A stretch of DNA of 64,000 nt from Oleispira sp036960605. Lineage in GTDB: Bacteria; Pseudomonadota; Gammaproteobacteria; Pseudomonadales; Oceanobacteraceae. Position 1 is the first letter of the stretch. Each line of letters begins with the position of its first letter. The position numbers were made by a program, and so were the translations under genes. Location: positions 75,418 to 139,417 of the forward strand of contig JBALXI010000010.1 in assembly GCA_036960605.1 (NCBI GenBank), written 5' to 3'. The notes beneath the pieces were generated by a model that was given only the letters and a program-made list of their open reading frames with translations, did not search any database and was not told the origin of the DNA. Shown here piece after piece: positions 24,933-33,441 of this stretch.

Positions 24933-27002
24933 ATGACTCAAGCACAAAATCCGCATTACCCACATTTAATGGAACCTTTAGATCTTGGTTTCACGACGCT
25001 GAAGAATCGCGTGATCATGGGTTCTATGCACGTGGGTCTTGAAGATCGCCCTTGGCACTTTGAAGAGATGGCTGTGTATTTCGCCGAACGTGCTCGTGGT
25101 GGTTGTGGCTTGCTCGTCACAGGGGGGTTCTCTCCTAACCGTGCAGGTGATTTATTACCTTTCGGTTCTAAGTTGATGCACAGCTGGCAGGTTCACTTTC
25201 ACAAGAAAGTAACCAAGGCCGTTCATGATGAAGACGGTAAAATCTTACTGCAAATTTTACATGCTGGTCGTTATGGTTATACGCCGTTAAACGTTGCGCC
25301 ATCTGCGGTTAAATCACCGATTACACCGTTTAAGCCAAAAGAACTGACTTCCAAGCAAATTTCTAAAACGATTTCTGATTATGTTCGTTGCGCTAAGCTA
25401 GCTAAAAAAGCTAACTATGATGGCATTGAAATTATGGGTTCAGAAGGCTATTTGATTACTCAGATGCTGAACAAACGCACCAATAAACGAACTGATGAGT
25501 GGGGCGGTTCTTACGAAAACCGTATGCGTTTTCCATTAGAAGTTGTGCGTCAGATTCGTGCAGAAGTGGGCACGGATTTCATCTTGATGTTCCGCTTGTC
25601 GATGCTTGACTTGGTAGAAGATGCCTCTGATATCGAAGAAGTTATTCAGTTAGCCAAAGCATTAGAAAATGAAGGTATTAACATTATCAATACTGGCATT
25701 GGTTGGCACGAAGCGCGTGTACCGACCATTGTTACTTCGGTACCTCGTGCTGCGTTTGCCGGTATTACAGGCCGTGTTAGAAAAGAGCTAAGCATTCCAG
25801 TCGTCGCGTCTAACCGCATTAATATGCCGGATGTTGCTGAAGATATTATCTCTTCGGGTAAGGCCGATATGGTTTCGATGGCACGTCCATTCTTAGCCGA
25901 TTCTGAGTGGGTGAATAAAGCAGCGGAAGGTCGTGCAGACGAGATTAATACCTGTATCGCTTGTAACCAGGCTTGTCTTGATCATACCTTCCAAATGAAG
26001 CGTGCAAGCTGCTTGGTTAATCCGCGTGCGGGTCATGAGACGAAATTGCTTTATACCCCGGTTACGAAAGCTAAAAAAATAGCGGTTGTTGGCGCCGGCC
26101 CTTCTGGTCTAGCGTGTGCTACCGTTGCAGCGCAACGTGGCCATAGAGTGACGTTGTTTGAAGCGCGTGATGTGATTGGTGGTCAGTTTAACTACGCCAG
26201 TAAAATTCCGGGTAAAGAAGAGTTTTTAGAAACTATTCGCTATTTCTTGAAACAGATTGAAGTATTAAATATCGACTTAAAGTTAAATACTTATGTTGAT
26301 GCCGCTCAGCTTAAAGCAGAGGGTTTTGACGAGGTCGTGATCTCTTCAGGTGTTGCGCCACGTGTGCCAAACATGCCTGGTGTTGATCATGAGAAGGTTG
26401 TGACGTATCAGCAAGTTCTCGATAAAGGAATGAAACTGGGTAAGCGCGTTGCCGTGATGGGCGCAGGTGGTATTGGTTACGACATGTGTGAATATCTAAC
26501 GCATGAAGGTCCTGCTTTAACGCTTAATAAAGAGCTTTGGATGAAGGAGTGGGGCGTTGATGAGTCAAACTCCACTGCGGGTGGCTTACAGCCAATGGAT
26601 ATTGAGAAATCTCCACGTGAAGTTATTATGTTGCAGCGTAAGACGACAAACTTCGGCAAAGGTCTGAACAAAACTTCAGGCTGGGTCCATCGTGCGGTTG
26701 TGAAAATGAAAGGCGTTGAGACGATTGGCGGGGTATCTTACGACAAGGTTGATGATGATGGTTTGCATATCACGATTACAACCGGTGAAGGCGACAGTGC
26801 AACAACGGAAACGCGTGTTTTAGACGTTGATCATGTAGTGCTATGTGCCGGCCAAGTATCGGTTAATAAGCTGCATTCCGAGTTAGACGCTGATATGGGC
26901 AAAACCTTCAATCTACATCTAGTTGGCGGCGCTGAGTTTGCCGGTGAGCTAGATGCAAAGCGTTGTATTAAGCTTGCGAGCGAGTTAGCGGCTTCTTTAT
27001 AG
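24933..27002 (+). CDS. fadH: NADPH-dependent 2,4-dienoyl-CoA reductase
   Basis: 689 residues, close to the E. coli FadH length. An FMN-binding TIM barrel (1-370: MEPLDLGFTTLKNRVIMGSMHVGLED, HAGRYGY, NKRTDEWGGSYENR) is followed by the 4Fe-4S cysteine cluster CIACNQACLD and a C further on (RASCLVNPRAG). Next come FAD- and NADPH-binding Rossmann domains (VVGAGPSGLACA near 385, VMGAGGIGYDMCEYL near 507). It removes double bonds at even positions during beta-oxidation of unsaturated fatty acids. It is monocistronic, bounded downstream by a strong terminator. The 260-base upstream gap shows no other gene. Confidence 0.95.
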   Translation: MTQAQNPHYPHLMEPLDLGFTTLKNRVIMGSMHVGLEDRPWHFEEMAVYFAERARGGCGLLVTGGFSPNRAGDLLPFGSKLMHSWQVHFHKKVTKAVHDEDGKILLQILHAGRYGYTPLNVAPSAVKSPITPFKPKELTSKQISKTISDYVRCAKLAKKANYDGIEIMGSEGYLITQMLNKRTNKRTDEWGGSYENRMRFPLEVVRQIRAEVGTDFILMFRLSMLDLVEDASDIEEVIQLAKALENEGINIINTGIGWHEARVPTIVTSVPRAAFAGITGRVRKELSIPVVASNRINMPDVAEDIISSGKADMVSMARPFLADSEWVNKAAEGRADEINTCIACNQACLDHTFQMKRASCLVNPRAGHETKLLYTPVTKAKKIAVVGAGPSGLACATVAAQRGHRVTLFEARDVIGGQFNYASKIPGKEEFLETIRYFLKQIEVLNIDLKLNTYVDAAQLKAEGFDEVVISSGVAPRVPNMPGVDHEKVVTYQQVLDKGMKLGKRVAVMGAGGIGYDMCEYLTHEGPALTLNKELWMKEWGVDESNSTAGGLQPMDIEKSPREVIMLQRKTTNFGKGLNKTSGWVHRAVVKMKGVETIGGVSYDKVDDDGLHITITTGEGDSATTETRVLDVDHVVLCAGQVSVNKLHSELDADMGKTFNLHLVGGAEFAGELDAKRCIKLASELAASL

Positions 27003-27042
27003 TCACTAGATTTAATCGAAAGGCTCTATAGAAAGACTTAAT

Positions 27043-27081
27043 AAAAAGGGGAGGTGAATCTAATTCACCTCCCCTTTTTTT
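27043..27081 (+). terminator. Strong Rho-independent terminator after fadH
   Basis: GGGGAGGTGAAT (27048-27059) pairs perfectly with ATTCACCTCCCC (27063-27074) around a CTA loop. It is flanked by A residues and followed by seven T residues. Confidence 0.93.
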
Positions 27082-27212
27082 GCCTGCTAGGTTTGTAAGC
27101 GTGTGTTACATGGATGCTGGCTTAATGATCTGAGTATTGTGGTCAGTCCGCGCTTAATTTGAGATGATGTGGTATTAATTTTTACTATGTACGTTTAATA
27201 GAGTAGGACGAT

Positions 27213-27605
27213 ATGTTGCAGGATTCGATTGAAGAAGGGGTATTTGATAAGGCCTTAGCTGAAAAAGTAAATGCAGCCAGGGTAGCGGTTAATGTGATTA
27301 CTATATTTGGTGTGTTTATCGCATTGTTTACGGGTGTAATGCTAGGAATTTTTAATTCAACGGTGGAGGAAGCTGGAGCTGTAGATTTTGCTTTAGGGTT
27401 TGCTTCTTTTTTCTTTGGAATTGGCATTCCTTGCTTAGTATTTCAGCAGTTAGTCCGTAAATCAATTGCTCAGACTGGGTTATGGAAACAGTCAATCGTT
27501 TGGTTTTATGCGATTATATTGCTGCCTATTTTCCCGATGGGGACAGCCGCATCCTTGGTGATTTTGTTTGCTCAAATCAGCTGGATGCGGGCTATTAAAG
27601 ATTAG
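27213..27605 (+). CDS. Small integral membrane protein of unknown function
   Basis: 130 residues. Three hydrophobic segments at about 25-50, 60-83 and 93-123, with a charged N-terminus (MLQDSIEEGVFDKALAEKVNAAR). No catalytic motif or known family is apparent. It is monocistronic, lies after the fadH terminator and converges with the DUF6976-like gene across a 27-base gap. That gap contains part of a short direct repeat (TTTCGATGCTA twice, at 27625 and 27641). The start is ATG at 27213 with a weak purine-rich site upstream. Confidence 0.65.
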   Translation: MLQDSIEEGVFDKALAEKVNAARVAVNVITIFGVFIALFTGVMLGIFNSTVEEAGAVDFALGFASFFFGIGIPCLVFQQLVRKSIAQTGLWKQSIVWFYAIILLPIFPMGTAASLVILFAQISWMRAIKD

Positions 27606-27632
27606 CCATTAATCTTATTAGCAATTTCGATG

Positions 27633-28634
27633 CTAGGCATTTTCGATGCTAAGATAAACCAATGTTTGATTTAATAATTGATAGGCAATTTCGCCAAAAG
27701 TAAAAGGACCGGTTAGTTCGGCGGTCTTTTTGTTTTCTAAATCAGCGTATAAAAAATTCAGAATACAGTTAAAAGAAAAACTCGTTTCCGGTAATTCATG
27801 ACTTGCAATGGCTTTGTCCAAACCGGTCACGTAATCGGCAATTGGGTTTGCAAATTGATAGTCTACGCCAGCGAATACAGGCGCATAAAACGTAACTGAA
27901 TCATCGGCGATTTCTTTAACCGATACGTTGATATTAACGCCATTATAGTCAGCGACTAATGGCAAGCGTGTATCAATGTTGTTATTTTGAACGTACTGAG
28001 AAAACTTTTCTGGCTTACCATCAATCAGGCAGTCAGACGTTGAAAATCCGGTATCAGTAAAGCTTACTTTTGGACCAGCGCCTTGCTCAAACAAATTCAC
28101 AATATTCACATTGGCATATTGCTCTTCTGGTAAAGGCACATGCATCGCGATAGCTTTATCTGTCATCAGCATATTGGCGGTACCAAAACCAACTTGTGGC
28201 TGAGCGTTTGCGTCGTCTAAGTGGCTACCTGCGATCCAGCCAATAATCGGCGAGAAAAACATATTGTTGTAACCCGGTGCATTTTCAGCGTATTCAGAAT
28301 GCACGGCACTACCTGCTGGTAGAATGGTGATGGTGAATCCATTTTCAGGCGCGTCTTGAGCGATGTTTTTAATGGAATTTACATCGTATGGCATTATTCT
28401 AGGAGGGTTGCTAAGGTTCAGCCCTTCTATGGTATTGACGAACGCTTTTTCTTGGCTAACTTCACCGCCATCTTGCCCCATAAAGTAGGGGATGCTACCA
28501 GCAATCCAGTTACCTGATGGCAGTTGTTGTAATATTTTCTCGTCAGCGGCGATAATTAAAAACTCACGCTGATTGATTTTTTCTATCAAGGTCTCTAGAT
28601 CGACCAATGCGGATGTAATTTGTACGTTACTCAT
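27633..28634 (-). CDS. DUF6976-like protein of unknown function
   Basis: 333 residues, soluble, no signal peptide. Conserved-looking motifs are NWIAGSIPYFMGQDGG (about 42-57), FTITILPAGSAVHSEYAENAPGY, IIGWIAGSHL, VNLFEQGAGPKV, DTRLPLVADYNGV and SFSFNCILNFLYADLE near 285-300, then GPFTFGEIAYQLLNQTLVYL at the end. This resembles, from memory, a bacterial family listed as DUF6976, also present in myxobacteria; the Cys-containing FNCILNFLY segment recalls FIST-type sensors. It is the second gene of a two-gene unit, 30 bases after the triplicate-repeat protein, opposite the cNMP/aldehyde dehydrogenase gene. Confidence 0.7.
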   Translation of the reverse strand: MSNVQITSALVDLETLIEKINQREFLIIAADEKILQQLPSGNWIAGSIPYFMGQDGGEVSQEKAFVNTIEGLNLSNPPRIMPYDVNSIKNIAQDAPENGFTITILPAGSAVHSEYAENAPGYNNMFFSPIIGWIAGSHLDDANAQPQVGFGTANMLMTDKAIAMHVPLPEEQYANVNIVNLFEQGAGPKVSFTDTGFSTSDCLIDGKPEKFSQYVQNNNIDTRLPLVADYNGVNINVSVKEIADDSVTFYAPVFAGVDYQFANPIADYVTGLDKAIASHELPETSFSFNCILNFLYADLENKKTAELTGPFTFGEIAYQLLNQTLVYLSIENA

Positions 28635-28664
28635 GATATTCCTTTCTATAACTCGCGTAAGTAT

Positions 28665-29888
28665 TTAAACAGCTTCAGCTTTAGATTCTGATAGGCTTTG
28701 TATTTCGCGATTTAAGCTTCGATAATTGTCACTAAAAAACTGGTGTAGTTCTTCGGCAGATTCTTGTTCAAACCCTTTCGCCATTTGGCTTTTAAGTTTT
28801 ACCAATAATAAATTTAGATTTAACTTGCTGCTCTTTATTTCTACACGCTCATTGAGAATGTCTTGCCAAATAGAATCTGCTTTATTGGGAATATTATTAT
28901 CTTTAGGTTCACTATCAATAGTTTCAGATATTCTTTTAATCGCAATCAGCTCAGTACGCAGACTAACGATATTTTTCTTTAGGTATTTCATTAGCTCGAT
29001 AACGATGTCACGTTTTTCAGAGCTGGATAAATCTTTATTGTAAAGATTTTTTAAGCGAGAAATGTATAAGTTAAAGGCTAGGTTGGATGACATTAACGAA
29101 AATTTCTCCGTTAAAATACTGTCCCATACTGGATGTGTTGGCGTGAGCTTGCTGGCACTCTTATTCTGTGTTGCAGGTTTATCTATTGGATTAACGACTT
29201 CTTCTTTTTTAGCGCCAATCTGCTGGTACTCAGAGGTTAGGCTGGCTTTGTTTTTAATAAAAAATGCACGTAGCGTTGCAACGGATTCTTGTAGGTTTGT
29301 GCTGTCACTGTTATTTATTTCATTCAGCTCTAATTTATGCATTAGCATTCTTAGAGGCGTTAAACTTGTTTTTAACGGAAACTCGCGCTTAATTATTTTA
29401 ATCCAAAGAGCATCAGTCTCAAGTGGCAGTAAATTACTGGTGTTTTGAGTAATTTGATTACTTTCAGTATCGAGAATGAAGCGTTTTATTTCATCAACTT
29501 GTAAACCCGTTAACGTAGAAATAATGTCAGCGCTAATTTTCTTGCCATGAGCAAATAAAATAAGTTCTTCGGCTTGCTTAGTATATTCGTGTTTGACGGA
29601 ACCTAAAAAAGCAGGGCAAACGAGTTTCGTTAGACGATTGAAGTTTGACTCTGAACTTCTGAATTCAATTTGTGTATTGAATCGCCCCAGCTTTACATGC
29701 TTCCAGCAATAATTTATTTGCTTTGAGGAGCTTCTGAAAATTGAGGTTATTGATTTGTTTTTATTGCTAATTTCATCTAGCTGAATGGTAAATAGTTCGC
29801 TTTCTTCATTAAGCGTCATATCTTTAATATAAAATGGTGAGTATATACCTAGAATGCTTTCAACTGCTTTCGCGCGTAACTTATCCAA
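28665..29888 (-). CDS. Protein with three internal ~65-residue helical repeats
   Basis: 407 residues, no signal peptide or membrane segment. Residues 157-224, 252-317 and 338-398 align with each other: each starts (L/V/I)W-x-x-I(I/L), then a basic-Ser-rich turn and a Leu-rich helix, and closes with a helix of the form FF/LKxN-x-x-SLxxE. The N-terminal 140 residues differ and include CWKHVKLGRFNTQIEFR, faintly like the N-terminal part of ISL3-type transposases, then a possible helix-turn-helix (KISADIISTLTGLQVDEIKRFI). No enzyme motif is visible. It heads the unit with the DUF6976-like gene and is divergent from the cNMP/aldehyde dehydrogenase fusion. A scaffold or DNA-binding regulator is conceivable. 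Confidence 0.68.
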   Translation of the reverse strand: MDKLRAKAVESILGIYSPFYIKDMTLNEESELFTIQLDEISNKNKSITSIFRSSSKQINYCWKHVKLGRFNTQIEFRSSESNFNRLTKLVCPAFLGSVKHEYTKQAEELILFAHGKKISADIISTLTGLQVDEIKRFILDTESNQITQNTSNLLPLETDALWIKIIKREFPLKTSLTPLRMLMHKLELNEINNSDSTNLQESVATLRAFFIKNKASLTSEYQQIGAKKEEVVNPIDKPATQNKSASKLTPTHPVWDSILTEKFSLMSSNLAFNLYISRLKNLYNKDLSSSEKRDIVIELMKYLKKNIVSLRTELIAIKRISETIDSEPKDNNIPNKADSIWQDILNERVEIKSSKLNLNLLLVKLKSQMAKGFEQESAEELHQFFSDNYRSLNREIQSLSESKAEAV

Positions 29889-29977
29889 AACCTAATCCTT
29901 GTGGTGTGTTTCTTGGTATCACGCCTTGATACATCTTCCAGGTGAAGTAATAAGCATTCCGTTTTGGCGTATTTTGT

Positions 29978-29995
29978 GTAAGGATTGTAAGGATT
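29978..29995. promoter_or_regulatory. Tandem 9-bp direct repeat in a divergent promoter region
   Basis: GTAAGGATT occurs twice back to back (29978-29986, 29987-29995). It lies in the 172-base gap between the divergent triplicate-repeat gene and the cNMP/aldehyde dehydrogenase gene. It is followed by an AT-rich TTATATAAAATTG stretch that could hold a -10 element. Possible operator; position is the only functional evidence. Confidence 0.35.
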
Positions 29996-30060
29996 CTTAT
30001 ATAAAATTGCAATCTTATTCGATATTAATATAAGTAATTTACGCTTAATTTAAGGAAGAA

Positions 30061-31818
30061 ATGATGAATGTTCCAACCGCAGTATCATTCGTAGAGAATG
30101 AAGTTGAACGTTTAAAGAAGTATTGTTTAGAACAAAATTTTCAGTCAGGTGAGTATTTATTTAAGCAAAGCGACCAACCTAGTGGTTGTTTTTATATATT
30201 GAGTGGACAGCTAGTCACTCAGTATTATGATGCCGATGTAAGTACCGATATTGAGCTGGAGTATTACGTTAAAGGTGATCTTGTTGGTGCTATGAGCCTT
30301 ATTGAGGACCAACCTAGAGCGATGACTGTTAAAGTCAGTCAAGCGGCTAAAGTGCTGTTTTTATCGGCCAGCAAACTTGAAGAATTAGAAAAAACAGATG
30401 AGTTAGCCTACCAAGAATTTTATAAAATATTCAATAAATCGCTCATCCAACGCCTACGTAAATCCCAATCTTTGAACCAACAAACCGCTTTAAAAGCAGC
30501 AAAAATCCCTTCGGTTGATCAGCAGATGGAATTGGCTAGATTGGCACATGAAGAATTTTTGTCTTGGCCTGAAAATACAGTTGATGAAATAATCACTGAA
30601 ATTGCAAAAGACATTTATGCTCAAGCGAAAGAGCTGGCTGAACTGACGCAGAAAGAGTCGGGTATGGGGGTCGTTGAGCATAAAATTTTAAAAATTAAAT
30701 TAGGCTCTTTGGATGTCGCCGATTCTTTAGTTAATAAGCCGGGGAATGGGGCCATTGAACTGGAAGCTAATGGCATTGAAAGAGTGGCAATGCCTATCGG
30801 TGTTGTATTTGGCATAATCCCTATTACCAATCCCGTAGAAACGACCGTGTTTAAAGCTTTGATCAGCTTAAAATCACGTAATGCTATTGTGATTAGCTCT
30901 CATCGGAAGGGGCGTCTAGTGGGAGAGAAAACAGTAGCGATTATTCGTCAAGTACTGAAACGTTTTGGTGCGCCAGAGAACTTGGTTCAGACCCCTGAAC
31001 TTGCGGCTAATCGTAAGGTCACTAATGCTTATATGACCCACGATGGTATTAGTATGATTCTAGCCACGGGTGGCCCTTCTATGGTGAAGAGTGCTTATTC
31101 ATCGGGTACTCCTGCCATTGGCGTTGGTAAAGGTAATGCACCGGTTTGGATTTGTGATGATTGCCATGTTGAAGATGCTGCAAAAAAGGTAATCAATAGT
31201 AAAGCATTTGATAATGGAGTTGTCTGCGGCAGCGAAAATAATTTAGTGGTTGATCGCGCGATTGCGGATGAATTTTTATTCAATATGCAGGCTTACGGTG
31301 CCGTAGTGTTAACGGATGCTGAGCGCGAATTATTACTGGCTAATATCTTTGCCAATGGTAAAGGTTTGCAAGCAGAATTTATTGGTCAGTCTGCGGCTGA
31401 TATTTGTATTGCCGCGGGTATTGAACGTAATTACACTATCAAATTGATTCTTGCAGAAGTGCAGCCTTATGACTTTGATTCGATTTTATTACGTGAAAAG
31501 CTAGCGCCGATCTTGTCATTTATACGCAATGAAGACGACAAAATGGCGTTAGACCACGCCTATGAAATTTTGGAGTTGGAAGGAAAAGGTCATACCGCGA
31601 TTATCCATACTAATGATAAAAATCGTGTGCGAGCTTTTAGTGCCGTTGTGCAGGTTAGTCGTGTACTGGTTTCTACCGCGGGTACACAGGGCTGTATTGG
31701 TGCAGACAATGGTTTGAATTTATCTTGGACGTTAGGCTGCGGTACTATGGGCGGCGGATCAGTAAGTGATAATGTGAGCTATACACACTTGCAAAATAAT
31801 AAGCGTATTGCTTATTAA
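30061..31818 (+). CDS. Cyclic-nucleotide-binding domain fused to a CoA-acylating-type aldehyde dehydrogenase
   Basis: 585 residues. Residues 12-135 are a CRP-like cNMP-binding domain (SGEYLFKQSDQPSGCFYILSG, then GAMSLIEDQPRAMTV at 76-90 in the phosphate-binding cassette). In that cassette the Arg (R86) is kept but the Glu expected after the Gly is Ala77. Residues 150-585 are an aldehyde dehydrogenase of the AdhE/acylating clade: IIPITNPVETTVFK (252-265) and catalytic Cys389 in FDNGVVCGSENN. Clade members convert acyl-CoA and aldehyde using NAD(P)H and CoA. No Fe-alcohol-dehydrogenase domain is attached. It probably makes or uses an aldehyde under allosteric ligand control. ATG at 30061 or 30064, after AAGGAAG. 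Confidence 0.88.
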   Translation: MMNVPTAVSFVENEVERLKKYCLEQNFQSGEYLFKQSDQPSGCFYILSGQLVTQYYDADVSTDIELEYYVKGDLVGAMSLIEDQPRAMTVKVSQAAKVLFLSASKLEELEKTDELAYQEFYKIFNKSLIQRLRKSQSLNQQTALKAAKIPSVDQQMELARLAHEEFLSWPENTVDEIITEIAKDIYAQAKELAELTQKESGMGVVEHKILKIKLGSLDVADSLVNKPGNGAIELEANGIERVAMPIGVVFGIIPITNPVETTVFKALISLKSRNAIVISSHRKGRLVGEKTVAIIRQVLKRFGAPENLVQTPELAANRKVTNAYMTHDGISMILATGGPSMVKSAYSSGTPAIGVGKGNAPVWICDDCHVEDAAKKVINSKAFDNGVVCGSENNLVVDRAIADEFLFNMQAYGAVVLTDAERELLLANIFANGKGLQAEFIGQSAADICIAAGIERNYTIKLILAEVQPYDFDSILLREKLAPILSFIRNEDDKMALDHAYEILELEGKGHTAIIHTNDKNRVRAFSAVVQVSRVLVSTAGTQGCIGADNGLNLSWTLGCGTMGGGSVSDNVSYTHLQNNKRIAY

Positions 31819-31855
31819 TTAAGCAGGTTGGTATTGTTCTTATACCGCTAAAAAA

Positions 31856-31896
31856 ATTAACACCGTACTGAAATGTCGTGCGGTGTTAATCAATTT
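31856..31896. terminator. Bidirectional terminator hairpin
   Basis: ATTAACACCG (31856-31865) pairs with CGGTGTTAAT (31881-31890), flanked by six A residues on the left and a T-rich stretch on the right. It separates the convergent aldehyde dehydrogenase fusion and MAPEG genes and could stop transcription from both sides. Confidence 0.8.
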
Positions 31897-31897
31897 T

Positions 31898-32293
31898 TTA
31901 GGTAAAAAACAATCCTAAAATACACGCCACGCCAAGAGACCAAGCAATACTCCTCAATAAGGCGAGATCGGCGATATACAGCGCGCCATAAACAATTCGT
32001 ATAATAATATAGCTGACTGCTAGCATATCGATATTATTTTGATTGCCACCCAGTTGGTGCGCAATGATAACCGCGGCCATAAAGCCAGGGATGGATTCGA
32101 AGGTATTCTGCTGTGCCCAATTTGAACGCTGTTGCCAGCCCGTTAAGCCGTCTAAAAACTTGCGTGGAGCATGATTGTGTTTCGGTCTAAAGTTACTGGT
32201 GAACTTGGCTAAACCCGTAAACGCAACCGGTAATAAGATAGCGATGAATACGCACCAATAGGCGATAGTCATTGAGCCCGTTGTAAGAGTCAT
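31898..32293 (-). CDS. MAPEG-family membrane protein
   Basis: 131 residues with four hydrophobic segments (about 8-28, 68-85, 89-107, 112-130). The MAPEG pattern is seen in RSNWAQQNTFESIPGFMAAVIIAHQLGG and YIIIRIVYGALYIADLALLRS. Eukaryotic members are glutathione S-transferases or leukotriene enzymes; bacterial members are mostly uncharacterised, some with glutathione transferase activity. It is monocistronic and has the ATG at 32293 with an AAGGAAA site upstream. No partner gene is apparent. Confidence 0.85.
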   Translation of the reverse strand: MTLTTGSMTIAYWCVFIAILLPVAFTGLAKFTSNFRPKHNHAPRKFLDGLTGWQQRSNWAQQNTFESIPGFMAAVIIAHQLGGNQNNIDMLAVSYIIIRIVYGALYIADLALLRSIAWSLGVACILGLFFT

Positions 32294-32365
32294 AATGATT
32301 TCCTTTTAAGAAATTTGTTATTGTTGTTTTTCTTCATCTTACGCTAAAAAGACAGTTATCAAAAA

Positions 32366-32403
32366 CAAAAAAGCCGCTACTCTTGTTATGGGAGTAGCGG
32401 CCT
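32366..32403 (-). terminator. Rho-independent terminator of the Tim44-like gene
   Basis: GCCGCTACTC (32373-32382) pairs with GAGTAGCGGC (32392-32401). On the minus strand it is followed by a run of T residues (the A run at 32366-32372 on the plus strand). It lies just downstream of the Tim44-like stop. Confidence 0.88.
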
Positions 32404-32436
32404 TTGGAATAACTATTGTGCTAATAAATTGTGTGC

Positions 32437-33321
32437 TTATTCAGCTTCAATACCTACGATTACCCAGTCAGCATTTTCAGTACTTAGATCACGCTGAAGA
32501 TGCCAAATGTCATAGATGCCATCTTGAGATTTTTCTAACTCATCTTTGCAAACACCGCGGAATAGAATACTGATTTCAGCAGAATCGCCGGCTTGGTCAG
32601 CCCGAACGATTTCAGCCGTTAAATCAACCACTTCAGTTTGTGGTGCTATTGCCAATTTATTGCGTTGTTGCGAAAGCGCTAGGAATAATTCAGGACTAAC
32701 ATATTCTTCGATGGTTACAAGTTCGCCTTTATTCCAAGATTCTTGCACCGTTCGATAGTGGCTTAAAGCACCTTCGATAAAGTCTTTTTGATCAAAACCT
32801 TCAGGTAAGTTGAAAGGCACTTCATCTTGATTAAAATCAGTTGCTTGTGTTGCATAGGCTTCTTGTTCTTTATTCTGAACTTCAGCGCCTGCATCTCGAG
32901 GCATTTCAAAACTTTGTCGTTGTTGAGGCTGGTGACCGCCAAGTCCTGCCACGGAAGGCTGCTGTCGGCTGCGTGCGCCACCGCTCATAAATCCTTTAAA
33001 CAGTTTGAAGGCTAAAAATGCCAAGGCTGCCATGATGATCATATCCATTATTTGGATATCTTCAAAAGCGCCGCTGCCTAATAATGCTGCGAATATACCA
33101 CCGGCTAATAGGCCGCCCATTAATCCGCCCATCATGCCGCCTTTTTTCTGGCCTGCTTGCTTCTGTGATGTATCTTTAGCCGGAGTTGCTTTTTTAGAGG
33201 CAAAAGGTGAAGTTTTAAAGCTTTTGCCAAAGCCACCGCCGCCGAAACGTTTGGCATCGGCTTCGCTCACCATCGCAAACATTAAAAAGAAGGCAGTAAA
33301 GACTGTAATGATCGATTTCAT
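32437..33321 (-). CDS. Tim44-like domain protein
   Basis: 294 residues. An N-terminal signal sequence or membrane segment (1-23) precedes a Gly/Lys-rich region with KRFGGGGFGKSF. Two hydrophobic Gly-rich segments (about 62-85 and 92-112) follow. The C-terminal Tim44-like fold spans about 175-294 (FDQKDFIEGALSHYRTVQESWNKGELVTIEEYVSPELF, IWHLQRDLS...WVIVGIEAE). In bacteria such proteins are envelope-associated with unclear function; the fold belongs to the NTF2-like/Tim44 superfamily. It is monocistronic, with a good terminator after it. The family name reflects the fold only and no import role is implied. Confidence 0.87.
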   Translation of the reverse strand: MKSIITVFTAFFLMFAMVSEADAKRFGGGGFGKSFKTSPFASKKATPAKDTSQKQAGQKKGGMMGGLMGGLLAGGIFAALLGSGAFEDIQIMDMIIMAALAFLAFKLFKGFMSGGARSRQQPSVAGLGGHQPQQRQSFEMPRDAGAEVQNKEQEAYATQATDFNQDEVPFNLPEGFDQKDFIEGALSHYRTVQESWNKGELVTIEEYVSPELFLALSQQRNKLAIAPQTEVVDLTAEIVRADQAGDSAEISILFRGVCKDELEKSQDGIYDIWHLQRDLSTENADWVIVGIEAE

Positions 33322-33441
33322 AGATTACTCATGATTTAAAAATTACTGCCATGTTAATTTGTTGACGTCGGGAGTCAATGGAGATTGCTGAGAAGAGTGT
33401 ATATAATCGTCAGTACTTTTAATCAATAAATGGATTTTATT

